The notes under the pieces: generated by a model
Databases searched by the model: none
The model's input: only the letters and a program-made list of their open reading frames with translations
What the model was told of the DNA's origin: nothing
DNA from: CAJXMH01 sp040220135
GTDB lineage: Bacteria > Bacteroidota > Bacteroidia > Flavobacteriales_E > Vicingaceae
Assembly (NCBI GenBank): GCA_040220135.1
Contig: JAVJTT010000024.1
Coordinates: forward strand, 417,538 to 481,537
Direction: 5' to 3'
DNA: 64,000 nt
Shown: positions 1 through 8,600 of the stretch, in pieces
Layout: each line of letters starts with the position of its first letter
Position numbering within the stretch: the first letter of the stretch is position 1
Made by a program: the position numbers and the translations under genes

Positions 1-160
1 CCGCTCTTGTGGATAGGCGGCTTTTTTTTGAAAAAAATATTGGGGATACCAAATCCAGATCTTTTCGAAGCTCGTATCTAAAGTAGAGTTTAAAAGCTTT
101 TTGCTTTTCTCAATTGTTTAACTGTTTTGAAACAGCATTTACGTTTCACTTGGTTGGTGA

Positions 161-209
161 GGAGCCGTCTGTCCTTCATTGGTTTATTAGGTAGGCGGTT
201 CCTTTTTTT
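161..209 (+). terminator. intrinsic terminator-like hairpin ahead of the SPFH gene
   Basis: GGAGCCGTCTG (161-171) pairs, with several G-U pairs, with TAGGCGGTTCC (192-202), and seven T follow. A second CCGC...GCGG stem with eight T lies at the very edge of the window (about 1-28) and probably ends a gene that lies upstream. No coding frame was recognised in 1-299. The hairpin could instead be an attenuator or the end of a small RNA lying between the two T-tracts; that is inference. Confidence 0.5.
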
Positions 210-299
210 ATAAGTACAATTTAAAATCTCTTCTTCTAGGCTTCATTTTTTTATTGAATTACTATTAATTTTGATTTTTTAACATCTTAATTATAGAAA

Positions 300-1658
300 A
301 TGACTATTCTCGGAATTGCTATTGTAGTACTTGGTATATTTCTATTCTTGTTACTTCCAAGTTTTAAAAAAGTAGCAAAAGAGCAAACAAATGCGGCTAA
401 AGTTGGATTTTACAGTAGGCTTGCTCAGCTATTTTCTCAACTTACAAATAGAGCCATTACTGCTATTGTGTTGTTAGGGCTTTTAGTTGCTACCATACCT
501 TATTTATTTTTTTGGGCTGAACCAGGTTATCAATATTTTGTGGTATCACCTACAGGTTCAAAAGGTGCGGTAATGACAGAGGGGATTAAATGGAGAGGTT
601 TTGCTCAAATTATTCCATGGCAAAAATTCATTGACGTTAAAGTGGTAGAAGAAGGGGAAGAAATAGAAGAAATTGAAGGCGTAATGAAGCCCATCCCCAT
701 TCGTTTTATAGATCAAGTAACAGCTAAGACCAAATTATCAACTCGATTCCAACTACCAACGGATGAACAATCTTTTATTGATCTAGCAATCGAGTTTCGG
801 TCACTACAAAATTTGGTTCATTCAACCCTTGTTCCAACAGTGAGAGAAGTAGTTTCAAATACAGGTTACATGTTTGCCGCTCAAGATTATATTTCAGGGT
901 CAGCTTCTGACTTTCGTGTTGCAATTGATGATCAACTGAAATTTGGTACTTACAGTGTTGAAAAAACAGAGTTTCGAGATACCATTGTCACAGGAATAAA
1001 GATGGAAGCTGAGAATCGCAAAATCAAAGAGATTAGAACTCGCTATGATGTTAAGAAAAGGAGAGATGCTAATGGTAAAATAATTCGTATTGCTCATGAC
1101 ATAAATGAGAATCAAATTATTGTTGCTCAGGTGATTGTAGATGATGTAATCCTGGAAGAAACCTTTAAGAAAAGACTAGAAGCTCAAAGAGATGAATCTG
1201 CAAAAAGACAATTAGAACAGCAAAAGATTAAAACGGCAAAAGATGCGCAAGCTAGAATTGTAGCGGAAGGAGAAAGAGATAAAGCTGCAGAAAGAGTAAC
1301 TCAAGAAAAAGAACAAGTGAAAGCTTTAATTGCCATAGAAACCAAATTAAAACAAGAAGAAACGAATAAAAAATTGGCTCAAATTGCTCTACAAACCGAG
1401 CGCTTAAAAGCAGAAGCAGAGAAGGTTAAGGCAGATGCAGAAGCTTATAAAAACAAAAAACTAGTTTCAGCAGGGCTAACACCCCAAGAAAAAGCACAAA
1501 TTGAAAAAGAAACAGCAATTGGAGTTGCTTCTCATATTTCTAGAATTGTATTCCCACAAACGATGATAATTGGAGGAAATTCAAAAGGTGGAACACCACT
1601 AGAATCACTTATTGGGGCAGGAATGGCTAAGCAATTGATGCAAAAAGATAGCAAGTAA
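300..1658 (+). CDS. SPFH/band 7 (prohibitin-like) membrane protein
   Basis: This 452-residue protein has two hydrophobic N-terminal segments (about residues 3-20 and 50-72), a band 7/SPFH-type core (about 75-280), then a long charged Ala/Glu/Lys/Gln-rich coiled coil (about 280-400) and a Gly-rich tail. The layout is that of SPFH scaffolds, which oligomerise at the inner membrane and organise membrane domains or proteases. The partner is unknown; no NfeD or protease gene is adjacent. The ATG at 300 is the first start and gives a membrane anchor. It is monocistronic and converges on the M14 gene 9 bp away. The family call is firm and the specific role is not. Confidence 0.8.
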   Translation: MTILGIAIVVLGIFLFLLLPSFKKVAKEQTNAAKVGFYSRLAQLFSQLTNRAITAIVLLGLLVATIPYLFFWAEPGYQYFVVSPTGSKGAVMTEGIKWRGFAQIIPWQKFIDVKVVEEGEEIEEIEGVMKPIPIRFIDQVTAKTKLSTRFQLPTDEQSFIDLAIEFRSLQNLVHSTLVPTVREVVSNTGYMFAAQDYISGSASDFRVAIDDQLKFGTYSVEKTEFRDTIVTGIKMEAENRKIKEIRTRYDVKKRRDANGKIIRIAHDINENQIIVAQVIVDDVILEETFKKRLEAQRDESAKRQLEQQKIKTAKDAQARIVAEGERDKAAERVTQEKEQVKALIAIETKLKQEETNKKLAQIALQTERLKAEAEKVKADAEAYKNKKLVSAGLTPQEKAQIEKETAIGVASHISRIVFPQTMIIGGNSKGGTPLESLIGAGMAKQLMQKDSK

Positions 1659-1667
1659 AAGCCTTCT

Positions 1668-2612
1668 TTATTGCATTCCCAAATGAAACAAGGCATCACC
1701 TTGATTCACGACCGGCGCATTATTATGTCCAACTATGATTCCTGCTTCGGGTGCTTTGATCTTAATCTGTTTGTCACCAAAAGGGTCAGATATGTATGCT
1801 ATAACATCTTTTTTGTCTACCCATTCTCCGCTTTTTACTAAAGACTGAAACAAGCCGGAACGTTTGGCTCTTACCCATTGGCTTTGGCTGCAATGTGTGT
1901 GATTTTGCAGGGATTCACCTGTTTCAATCATACCGTAGTGCGCCAATACACGCTTAGCACCTCGAACTCCCTCTTCAATACTCAATTCGTCAAAACGCAT
2001 GGCCTCACCGCCTTCATAAACAACTATGGATTTCCCCATTTTATAAGCCTCTTTACGCAGTGATTTATCGATTAAGCCTGATTCTAGGCTAATGGGGGCA
2101 TTAAAGATTTCAGCAATCTCTTTCGCTCTTTTATCTTCCGGCGCAAAACGGCTTTGTGGGTAATTGTAGCGATTGGCCCCACCGGTATGGAAGTCAATCC
2201 CAAAGTCGATTTCTGCTAAGACTTTTTTTGTCAGATTGTAGGCTACTCTAGAAGCCAAAGATCCATTTTTACTGCCCGGAAAAAAGCGGTTCACATCTTT
2301 GCCATCAGGTACTTCACGAGAAAAGTTAAGAAAGCCGTAAATATTGAGTATTGGAATGGCTATTACCGAACCGCATTTTAATTTATCAAAAGTTTTAGAG
2401 CGAATCAATCGTCGAATGATTTCTACACCATCTACTTCGTCACCGTGTAAGCCACCACTTAACATTACAATAGGACCGCTTTTCTTACTGCGATAAACAT
2501 GAATGGGAAGGTCAATTTTGGTACCCGAAACCAAACGGGCAATGTTAAGGTCGATTACTTTTTTCTCTCCTGCTTCTACCGACTCCCCGTCAACACTCAA
2601 ACTTCTAGCCAT
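1668..2612 (-). CDS. M14-family succinylglutamate desuccinylase/aspartoacylase-like deacylase
   Basis: A 314-residue zinc hydrolase of the AstE/AspA branch of family M14. The zinc-binding motif GGLHGDEVDG (His56, Glu59) is present. A later DFHTGG should give the third ligand, and VYEGGEA probably holds the catalytic Glu. The C-terminal 80 residues form a beta-rich domain typical of AstE-like proteins. The start ATG overlaps the RimK stop by one base (TAATG), so the two are translationally coupled. Pairing with a RimK-type ligase suggests that this enzyme trims or deacylates a RimK product or a related amide; the substrate is not known. There is no signal peptide, so it should act in the cytoplasm. 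Confidence 0.85.
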   Translation of the reverse strand: MARSLSVDGESVEAGEKKVIDLNIARLVSGTKIDLPIHVYRSKKSGPIVMLSGGLHGDEVDGVEIIRRLIRSKTFDKLKCGSVIAIPILNIYGFLNFSREVPDGKDVNRFFPGSKNGSLASRVAYNLTKKVLAEIDFGIDFHTGGANRYNYPQSRFAPEDKRAKEIAEIFNAPISLESGLIDKSLRKEAYKMGKSIVVYEGGEAMRFDELSIEEGVRGAKRVLAHYGMIETGESLQNHTHCSQSQWVRAKRSGLFQSLVKSGEWVDKKDVIAYISDPFGDKQIKIKAPEAGIIVGHNNAPVVNQGDALFHLGMQ

Positions 2613-3520
2613 TATACGCCTACTTTATCCTTCAATTTCGCCTTTTTACCTACGCTGTTTTCTACGTATTCAATAATTTTTCCAGCAATATCAACACCGG
2701 TTGAACGCTCAATGCCTCCCAAGCCTGGTGAAGAATTTACTTCAAGAATCAAAGGACCTCGATCAGATTGCAACATATCTACTCCGGCAATACTTAAACC
2801 CATAGCTTTAGCTGCTTTAACTGCCGCATTTCGCTCTGCTCTTTTTAGCTTGATCATGCTGCTAGAACCCCCACGATGCAGGTTACTTCTAAATTCACCT
2901 TCTTTGCCCTGGCGCTTCATGGCACCTACTACCTGTCCGTTTACTACAAAAGCACGAATGTCAGCTCCGCCAGCTTCTTTAATGAACTCTTGCACTAAAA
3001 TACTTTTGTCCATGCCCATAAAGGCTTCAATTACTGATTTGGCTGCTTTTTGTGTTTCTGCCAATACCACCCCCAAGCCTTGAGTACCTTCTAGTACTTT
3101 TAAGATTAAAGGAGCACCGCCTACCGTGCGAATCAAATGGGGAATGTCTTTGGGGCTTCGAGCAAAGGCTGTTTTAGGAATATCTAAGTTTTCGCGCGAC
3201 ATGATTTGAATGCTTCTCAACTTATCGCGTGAACGAGTTAAAGCCACTGATTTTACAGTAGAAAAGATCTTTTGCATTTCAAATTGACGGATAATTGAAG
3301 CTCCATAGAAAGTCACTGATGCACCGATTCTTGGAATAATGGCATCAATGTCTTTGATTTCTTCCTTTCCATAATAAATTGAAGGTTCTCTACTTTCGTT
3401 TACTATGTAGCATTTAGCATGATCTAATACCCTTATATTATGACCCCTTTCTTCGCCGGCTTGAACCAGACGCGAGGTAGAATAAAGGTTGGGATTTCGA
3501 GAAAGAATAACGATGTTCAT
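2612..3520 (-). CDS. rimK: RimK-family ATP-grasp alpha-L-glutamate ligase
   Basis: A 302-residue ATP-grasp enzyme of the RimK family, which adds glutamate residues to the C-terminus of ribosomal protein S6 or makes related glutamyl peptides. Visible motifs are the N-terminal pre-ATP-grasp domain (1-95), the nucleotide loop EGTQGLGVVL, EFIKEAGGADIRAFV, and the Mg-binding end ILEVNSSPGL. Length and motif order fit RimK. It is the first gene of a two-gene operon with the M14 deacylase. A RimB-like protease (20610-21044) that often accompanies this pair lies 17 kb away. Whether S6 is the true substrate cannot be read from the sequence. Confidence 0.88.
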   Translation of the reverse strand: MNIVILSRNPNLYSTSRLVQAGEERGHNIRVLDHAKCYIVNESREPSIYYGKEEIKDIDAIIPRIGASVTFYGASIIRQFEMQKIFSTVKSVALTRSRDKLRSIQIMSRENLDIPKTAFARSPKDIPHLIRTVGGAPLILKVLEGTQGLGVVLAETQKAAKSVIEAFMGMDKSILVQEFIKEAGGADIRAFVVNGQVVGAMKRQGKEGEFRSNLHRGGSSSMIKLKRAERNAAVKAAKAMGLSIAGVDMLQSDRGPLILEVNSSPGLGGIERSTGVDIAGKIIEYVENSVGKKAKLKDKVGV

Positions 3521-3654
3521 TTTGGTCTTATATTTAATTTTGGGAGTCTTTCAAAACTACTATTCTTACTCTTATCAATCCAATAGTTGGCACTAATTCA
3601 AATAGGTTCTTTTTAATTCTTTTTTTGTAACCTTATACTCTCATTCGCAACACT

Positions 3655-4155
3655 ATGAAAAAGTGCCCGATTCTTCTTTTCTGTTTGTTTCTAAGCACTG
3701 CCAGCATCTTCTCTCAAAGTAAAACGTTTACTTTTAAAGGAAAGGTTCACAATTACGACGATCCGTGTAAAGGCGCTGTGATTAAGTTATTAGAAAAAGG
3801 GCAGGTCGTTGATTCAATCGTAACGGGGGGAAATGGAAAATTTTCTTTTGATACCCAATCTGAAAGAGAGTATATGGTTCAGGTTTCTAAGGAGGGCCTG
3901 AAGACTAAAACGCTATGGTTGAACACCAAAAAAACAGAGGCCTTGAAATTCAAACTAAAAACCTTCGACTTTGATGTTTACCTAAAAAAAGACAAGAAGA
4001 GTAAATACGATGAGTTAAATGAAATTCCGGTGGCCTTGATCAAATACGATGATAGTAGAAAGGCTTTTTACATGGATGATCACTACGATGATGTTATTGA
4101 TCGAAAGAAAGATAAAATCAAAAAGAAAAGCCAATACCGACCAAGGGTTAACTAG
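3655..4155 (+). CDS. small secreted protein with carboxypeptidase-regulatory-like beta domain
   Basis: 166 residues: a Sec signal peptide (about 1-20, ending FSQS), a beta-sandwich of the carboxypeptidase D regulatory-like type (about 24-90; FKGKVHNYDDPCKGAVIKLLEKG then FSFDT), and a basic C-terminus rich in Lys and Asp. The gene at 20064-20537 is a clear paralogue: both have a G-K-F/L-F turn, LKKDK, and a P-V-A-(L/I)-I-(K/Q)-Y motif near the C-terminus. It is probably periplasmic or outer-membrane associated. It converges on the porP-like gene with a 4 bp gap. Function is unknown. Confidence 0.75.
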   Translation: MKKCPILLFCLFLSTASIFSQSKTFTFKGKVHNYDDPCKGAVIKLLEKGQVVDSIVTGGNGKFSFDTQSEREYMVQVSKEGLKTKTLWLNTKKTEALKFKLKTFDFDVYLKKDKKSKYDELNEIPVALIKYDDSRKAFYMDDHYDDVIDRKKDKIKKKSQYRPRVN

Positions 4156-4159
4156 AGTT

Positions 4160-5098
4160 TCAAAACTTAGGACAAGGCTGTCTGAACTTTCGTCTTTGTT
4201 TTTTGCTCTCAAACTCATACTGTATGCTGACTTCATGAGAACCCAAGTTTCGGTTTAAAATTTTAGACGAATAAAGGTCATAGGCATAAGTAAAGCCAAA
4301 ATTCTTGAGTTGCAGGCCTGTTGAAACGATTAAACGTTGATTGCTTCCATACCAAAACCCAAATTGCAAATTCTCTAATTCGGCTAATGCTCCCAATTGC
4401 AGCAGGCTAATGTTGTTTTGCTGTCGGTAGATTACAGCGGGAACTAAGCTTTGACTTCTTCGGGCAAGTTGCAATCGGGTGCTTGCATGAACTGTATAAG
4501 ATCGACTGAGGGTGGCATCCCCTTGCTGGTTTACTAAACCCTCATCCGGTTCAGTTAAATGATCAATGCTAAAGCCAAAGTGATGTTTTTCGCTAAAAAG
4601 TGTAGCCCCAATCGAAACGTCCCAATAGTTTAAGTTTCTTCCTCTGGGTTGTTGAGAGTCATAGACAACCCCTTCTCGAGAATCGATCATGTCTTCAAAA
4701 ACCAATTTGTCCCAATCAATTGACTTCATGGCGTATGCCGAGGCAATACCAGAACGCAAGACCCACTGGTTGGTTAATTGAAATTCATGTGCGTAACTCA
4801 CTCCAAGGCTGTTTACTGCTAAATTGCCATCTCCGGCTCTGTCGTTAAAAAAGTAAAAGCTTAAGCCATGGTTACTATTCGCTAAACTGCTTTCGTAAAC
4901 AAAAGCTTGAGTAACAAATGAGTTTTCTAGTTGAGGCCAATGATTGCGGTAGAGTAGGGTAGCTTTCGACTTCAAGTCAATGCCACTTAGCGATGGATTG
5001 AGAAAAGTGGAACTATTAAAGTACTGTGTAAAATGGCTTTCTTGACCAAACAAACTTAGACTACTGAAAAGCAACGAAATGTAGAATAACCTTTTCAT
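4160..5098 (-). CDS. PorP/SprF-family type IX secretion outer membrane protein
   Basis: 312 residues with a signal peptide (SLFGQ at about 15-20) followed by QESHFTQYFNSSTFLNPSLSG, the N-terminal hallmark of PorP/SprF proteins (S-Q-Y-F...NP...G). The rest alternates short beta strands, as expected for a beta-barrel. PorP/SprF proteins take part in export or surface attachment of type IX cargo, often the cargo encoded just upstream. Here the gene overlaps the type B sorting-domain gene by 4 bp (ATGA) and follows the giant PKD gene, so it is probably the dedicated barrel for that adhesin. The family call is strong; the pairing is inferred from position. Confidence 0.88.
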   Translation of the reverse strand: MKRLFYISLLFSSLSLFGQESHFTQYFNSSTFLNPSLSGIDLKSKATLLYRNHWPQLENSFVTQAFVYESSLANSNHGLSFYFFNDRAGDGNLAVNSLGVSYAHEFQLTNQWVLRSGIASAYAMKSIDWDKLVFEDMIDSREGVVYDSQQPRGRNLNYWDVSIGATLFSEKHHFGFSIDHLTEPDEGLVNQQGDATLSRSYTVHASTRLQLARRSQSLVPAVIYRQQNNISLLQLGALAELENLQFGFWYGSNQRLIVSTGLQLKNFGFTYAYDLYSSKILNRNLGSHEVSIQYEFESKKQRRKFRQPCPKF

Positions 5099-5547
5099 AA
5101 CAATAAACTTACCGTGCCCTGTTTTTGAATTTCTTCTCCACTCACTTGTTCAATAGCGGTCATTTGATAAACGTAAACCCCTTCAGAAACTTTTTTACCC
5201 TGATAAGTCCCATCCCATTTTTGATGCACGTCTTTAGTTTCGAAAAGTAATTTTCCCCACCGGTCAAAAATTCTTAGTTTATAGTTTGTGGCATTGAGTC
5301 CTACGGCACCAAAAGTATCATTGTGGCCATCTTGATCTGGACTAAATGCATTAGGCAAGTACATTTTAGTTTCTCCTAATAAATGCACTTCGTTCGATGT
5401 AGAGTTGTAACGACTGCCATCTTCCATCACAGCAATCAAACGGTAGTAATGCTTGCCTTCTTCAAAGCTATTTTCAGATTGTGCTCCAGCTTGTAGGCTT
5501 GTGAAGCAGAGTAGAAAAACTAAGAATATGTTTACAAACAGTTTCAC
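5095..5547 (-). CDS. signal peptide plus partial FN3 strands plus T9SS type B sorting domain
   Basis: 150 residues. The GTG start at 5547 gives a convincing signal peptide (1-22, ending QAGAQ). Residues about 30-58 (EEGKHYYRLIAVMEDG ... SNEVHL) look like the last strands of an FN3 domain. The rest is the gliding-motility-type C-terminal domain (LPNAFSPDQDGHND, RIFDRWGKLLFE, WDG, EGVYVYQ), which routes proteins through the type IX system to the surface. Almost no passenger lies between signal and sorting domain. The 1913-residue protein upstream ends in mid FN3 without a sorting domain, so the two may derive from one gene. It overlaps the porP-like gene by 4 bp. Confidence 0.8.
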   Translation of the reverse strand: MKLFVNIFLVFLLCFTSLQAGAQSENSFEEGKHYYRLIAVMEDGSRYNSTSNEVHLLGETKMYLPNAFSPDQDGHNDTFGAVGLNATNYKLRIFDRWGKLLFETKDVHQKWDGTYQGKKVSEGVYVYQMTAIEQVSGEEIQKQGTVSLLL

Positions 5548-5638
5548 CTCTCATTTTTATACCAAATTAGGGGCGTACATCTAGCTTTATTGTTCTAACT
5601 TATCCAATGCTTGGTTTGAGTTTTCCAACGCTGGTTGC

Positions 5639-8600
5639 TTAAAAGTCTACTTCAGTAGATCCTTTTTCAGCCGGAATTATTTTAACCTTTTTCCATTGCC
5701 CACTCTCATCGCGTTTTTGCAGCTCATAGTGCTCAACTTTTCGACTATCAATCTGGTATTGAGACCAGTCTAATTTTCCTTTTTTATTGTTGATTTGGGT
5801 GGCTTTTAGCAAGATTGGGGAGCTTTGTTTCTCTGGTACCCCATCCACCGCACAGCTGCTGGCTAATCCGACCTTATAGGTATACTGCTCAGCTTGTACA
5901 TCAACCTCAGAGTCTAGGTACTCATTATTACCTAAGGGTAGGGAGTGAATGCGTTCATAGTGATCAAGGCTTTTGCTCTTTCTATAAATATGATATCCCA
6001 TTACAGCAGGATGCTGAAAAGTGGTAGACTCCCATTCTAAACCGATGCTTTTATTTTGTTTTACAGTGCTGCGTATTAGCCTTACCTCTTCTTGGTAAAA
6101 CAAGCCTTTGGTCCTGGCTTTAGCTATATCAGAATGAGAAAACAAAACGTTTTGATGATCTAGTTTGGCTTTTAGCTGATAAGAATACTCTGTGTTACAA
6201 TAAGCGGTGGTATCAATAAAACTATTTTCTCTCCAACTTAAGTTAGTTAACTGCTCTGTCTGTCCGCTGCTTGGGTCAAAACGATAAATGGAGTAGTTTG
6301 TAATGTTTTTGCCTTGATAGGAGTTCCAACTTAAACGCACGGAATGTTTGTCAAGCAGTTGCGATTTTAGTTCTATGCTGCAGTGGGCCTGAAGCTGACT
6401 TAAGTTAAACTGTTGTTGACAGCGATCTACCGGAACGACTTTGTAGCAATAGCTATAGTGAGTGGTTTCTAAGCCACCATCTAAGAAAAAGGTTGACCGC
6501 TTATCTTGGATTACTGCTACTTGGCTATACTGATCCTGATCGGAACGTTTTCGATACACTTGTAGTTCTTGAAAGCTTTGGTCTTTAATGGAATCCCAAC
6601 TTAGCATGATTTGAGAAGGATTGAGTACATCAACCTTTTGAATGTCTAATCGGTAGGGGATACTGTCGTGCACGATTAGGTAATTGGGAAAGTGCAAGGT
6701 GTCATAACATTGATTAAGGGGCTCAACCACCAAGGTTAGGTCATAGTTTCCGGGTCCAAAGTGATAAGCAAACTCCTTTTTGCTGCTTATTAGCTGTTGA
6801 TTGGCAAACCATTTAAAAGCCACAAAAGAAGTGTCGCTTTGGGAAGTAAAACTAGCCTTTAAGTTTGTGTTTAAATTCATGCAAGCTTCTTTCTGACTAA
6901 CTTGAATTTGCGCCTTGGGACTCGCTTTTACTTTTACAATATGGGTGTCACTAACCGGACACTTACCATCAAAATGGTAGATCAAAGTGTCGAAGTGTGA
7001 GTCATTATGCAAGGGCTTGAAAAAACCTTTTTCATTGCTTTTCAACCCTTTACCATGCCAACATCCGTTGCTATCAGCAGCAGAAAACTCAAATGGGGCT
7101 TGATTAAAGCATATTTCAGTTGGTCCAAAGATGCTAGGATTAGGCGTATGGTCTACCGTAATGCTTTGATCCGCAGTATCTCTACAGCCAAGCTGACTAA
7201 TAGAAATTAGCTGAAGTTGATAGTGGCCACTATCTAAAATAGATTGATGCAATTCTCTTGTAGTATCGAGCAGTTGATTGTTCAACCTCCATTGAAAGTT
7301 TGTTGCATCAATGGATCGGTTTTGCGCTTCTATAAGGAATGGCGTACAGCCCTGACTTTCGTTTAAGCTATAATCAGCGGTGGGTTGATGACTTACCTTT
7401 ATTTTTTGAGGAAGTTGATAGTATCCATTGCATCCGCTAGAGTCTGTTGTGATCAATAAAACCTGATAGCTCCCGGTATCTTGATATTGATGAGTCGGAT
7501 TTTGTTGCTGAGATGAATGTCCATCCCCAAAATCCCACTGCCAACTTACCGCATTTTGAGAAGAGTCGTAAAAGCTTACCTCACTACTACCACAAAGCAG
7601 GCTGTCTGAAATACCAAAATAGGTGATTGGTCCCGGCACTTGAATGTATTTTGATTTTTGAAGTGTATCTCTACAGCCAGTAGTGTTTTCAACCATTAAT
7701 TTGACATTGTAAAAGCCGGAATTATGATAAGTATAAGTGGGGTTCTCCAAGGTACTACTGCCACCATCACCAAAGCTCCATTGCCAAGTTATAGCCTCTG
7801 AACTTTCGCTTGAAAAGTGAACCATCATCGGAGCACAGCTAGGAGTAAACTGAGCACTAAACTCAGCATTTAGTCCTTCAACTTGAATGTGGCTTTCTTT
7901 CACTAAAGTATCAGTGCAGCCAGTTTGATCGAGCGCTACGAGACTAACTGTGTAAGACCCTGTTGAATCGTAAGTGTGTACCGGATTTCTATGCGCGCTG
8001 CTAGTGCCATCACCAAAGTCCCAAATTAAGCTATCAGCCAAAGTACTTTGAGAGGTAAATTGAATTGAAGCCGGCGCGCAAGCCACAGTATCTGAAACTT
8101 GAAGTTTAGCCTTTAGCAATTGGGGAATTAGTTGCCTACTGCTGCTACCTTGACAGCCATTTTGGTTGGTTGCGCTTAACTCTACAATCAATGTATACAA
8201 TTGACTTAAGCTGTAAACCAAACTATCGGCTGTGCCAATGGATTGGCCGTTGATTGACCAACTTCTAGAAGTTCGATTGGCTGCTGTATCTTCTAACAAA
8301 ACTTGAATGGGAAGACAAGCATTTAACTGTCTCAAAATAAAATCAGTGTTGATTGGTTTGATGAAAAGGCTGCTGTCTACCACCGTATGGCTACATCCAT
8401 TTTTCATGGTTTGCAATTTCAATTCAAGCTCACCACTACTCAAACGTTCATAATTAAGGTTTTGGCCTGTTGAAATTAAGCTATCGTTGATGAGCCAATT
8501 GTAACGATCAGCTGTGCTGTCGTATGCCTGGGTTTGCAGCGCTTCATTTTGGCAAAGGGTATCCGGTAATGTGGCAAAGTTGGCTCTGGCCCCTTTTACT

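Noticed and set aside
2499..3083. A 194-codon open frame on the plus strand opposite the M14 and RimK genes
   Set aside because: It is antisense to two well-supported genes, has no recognisable domain and an unusual Ser/Pro/Thr/Leu composition typical of shadow frames.
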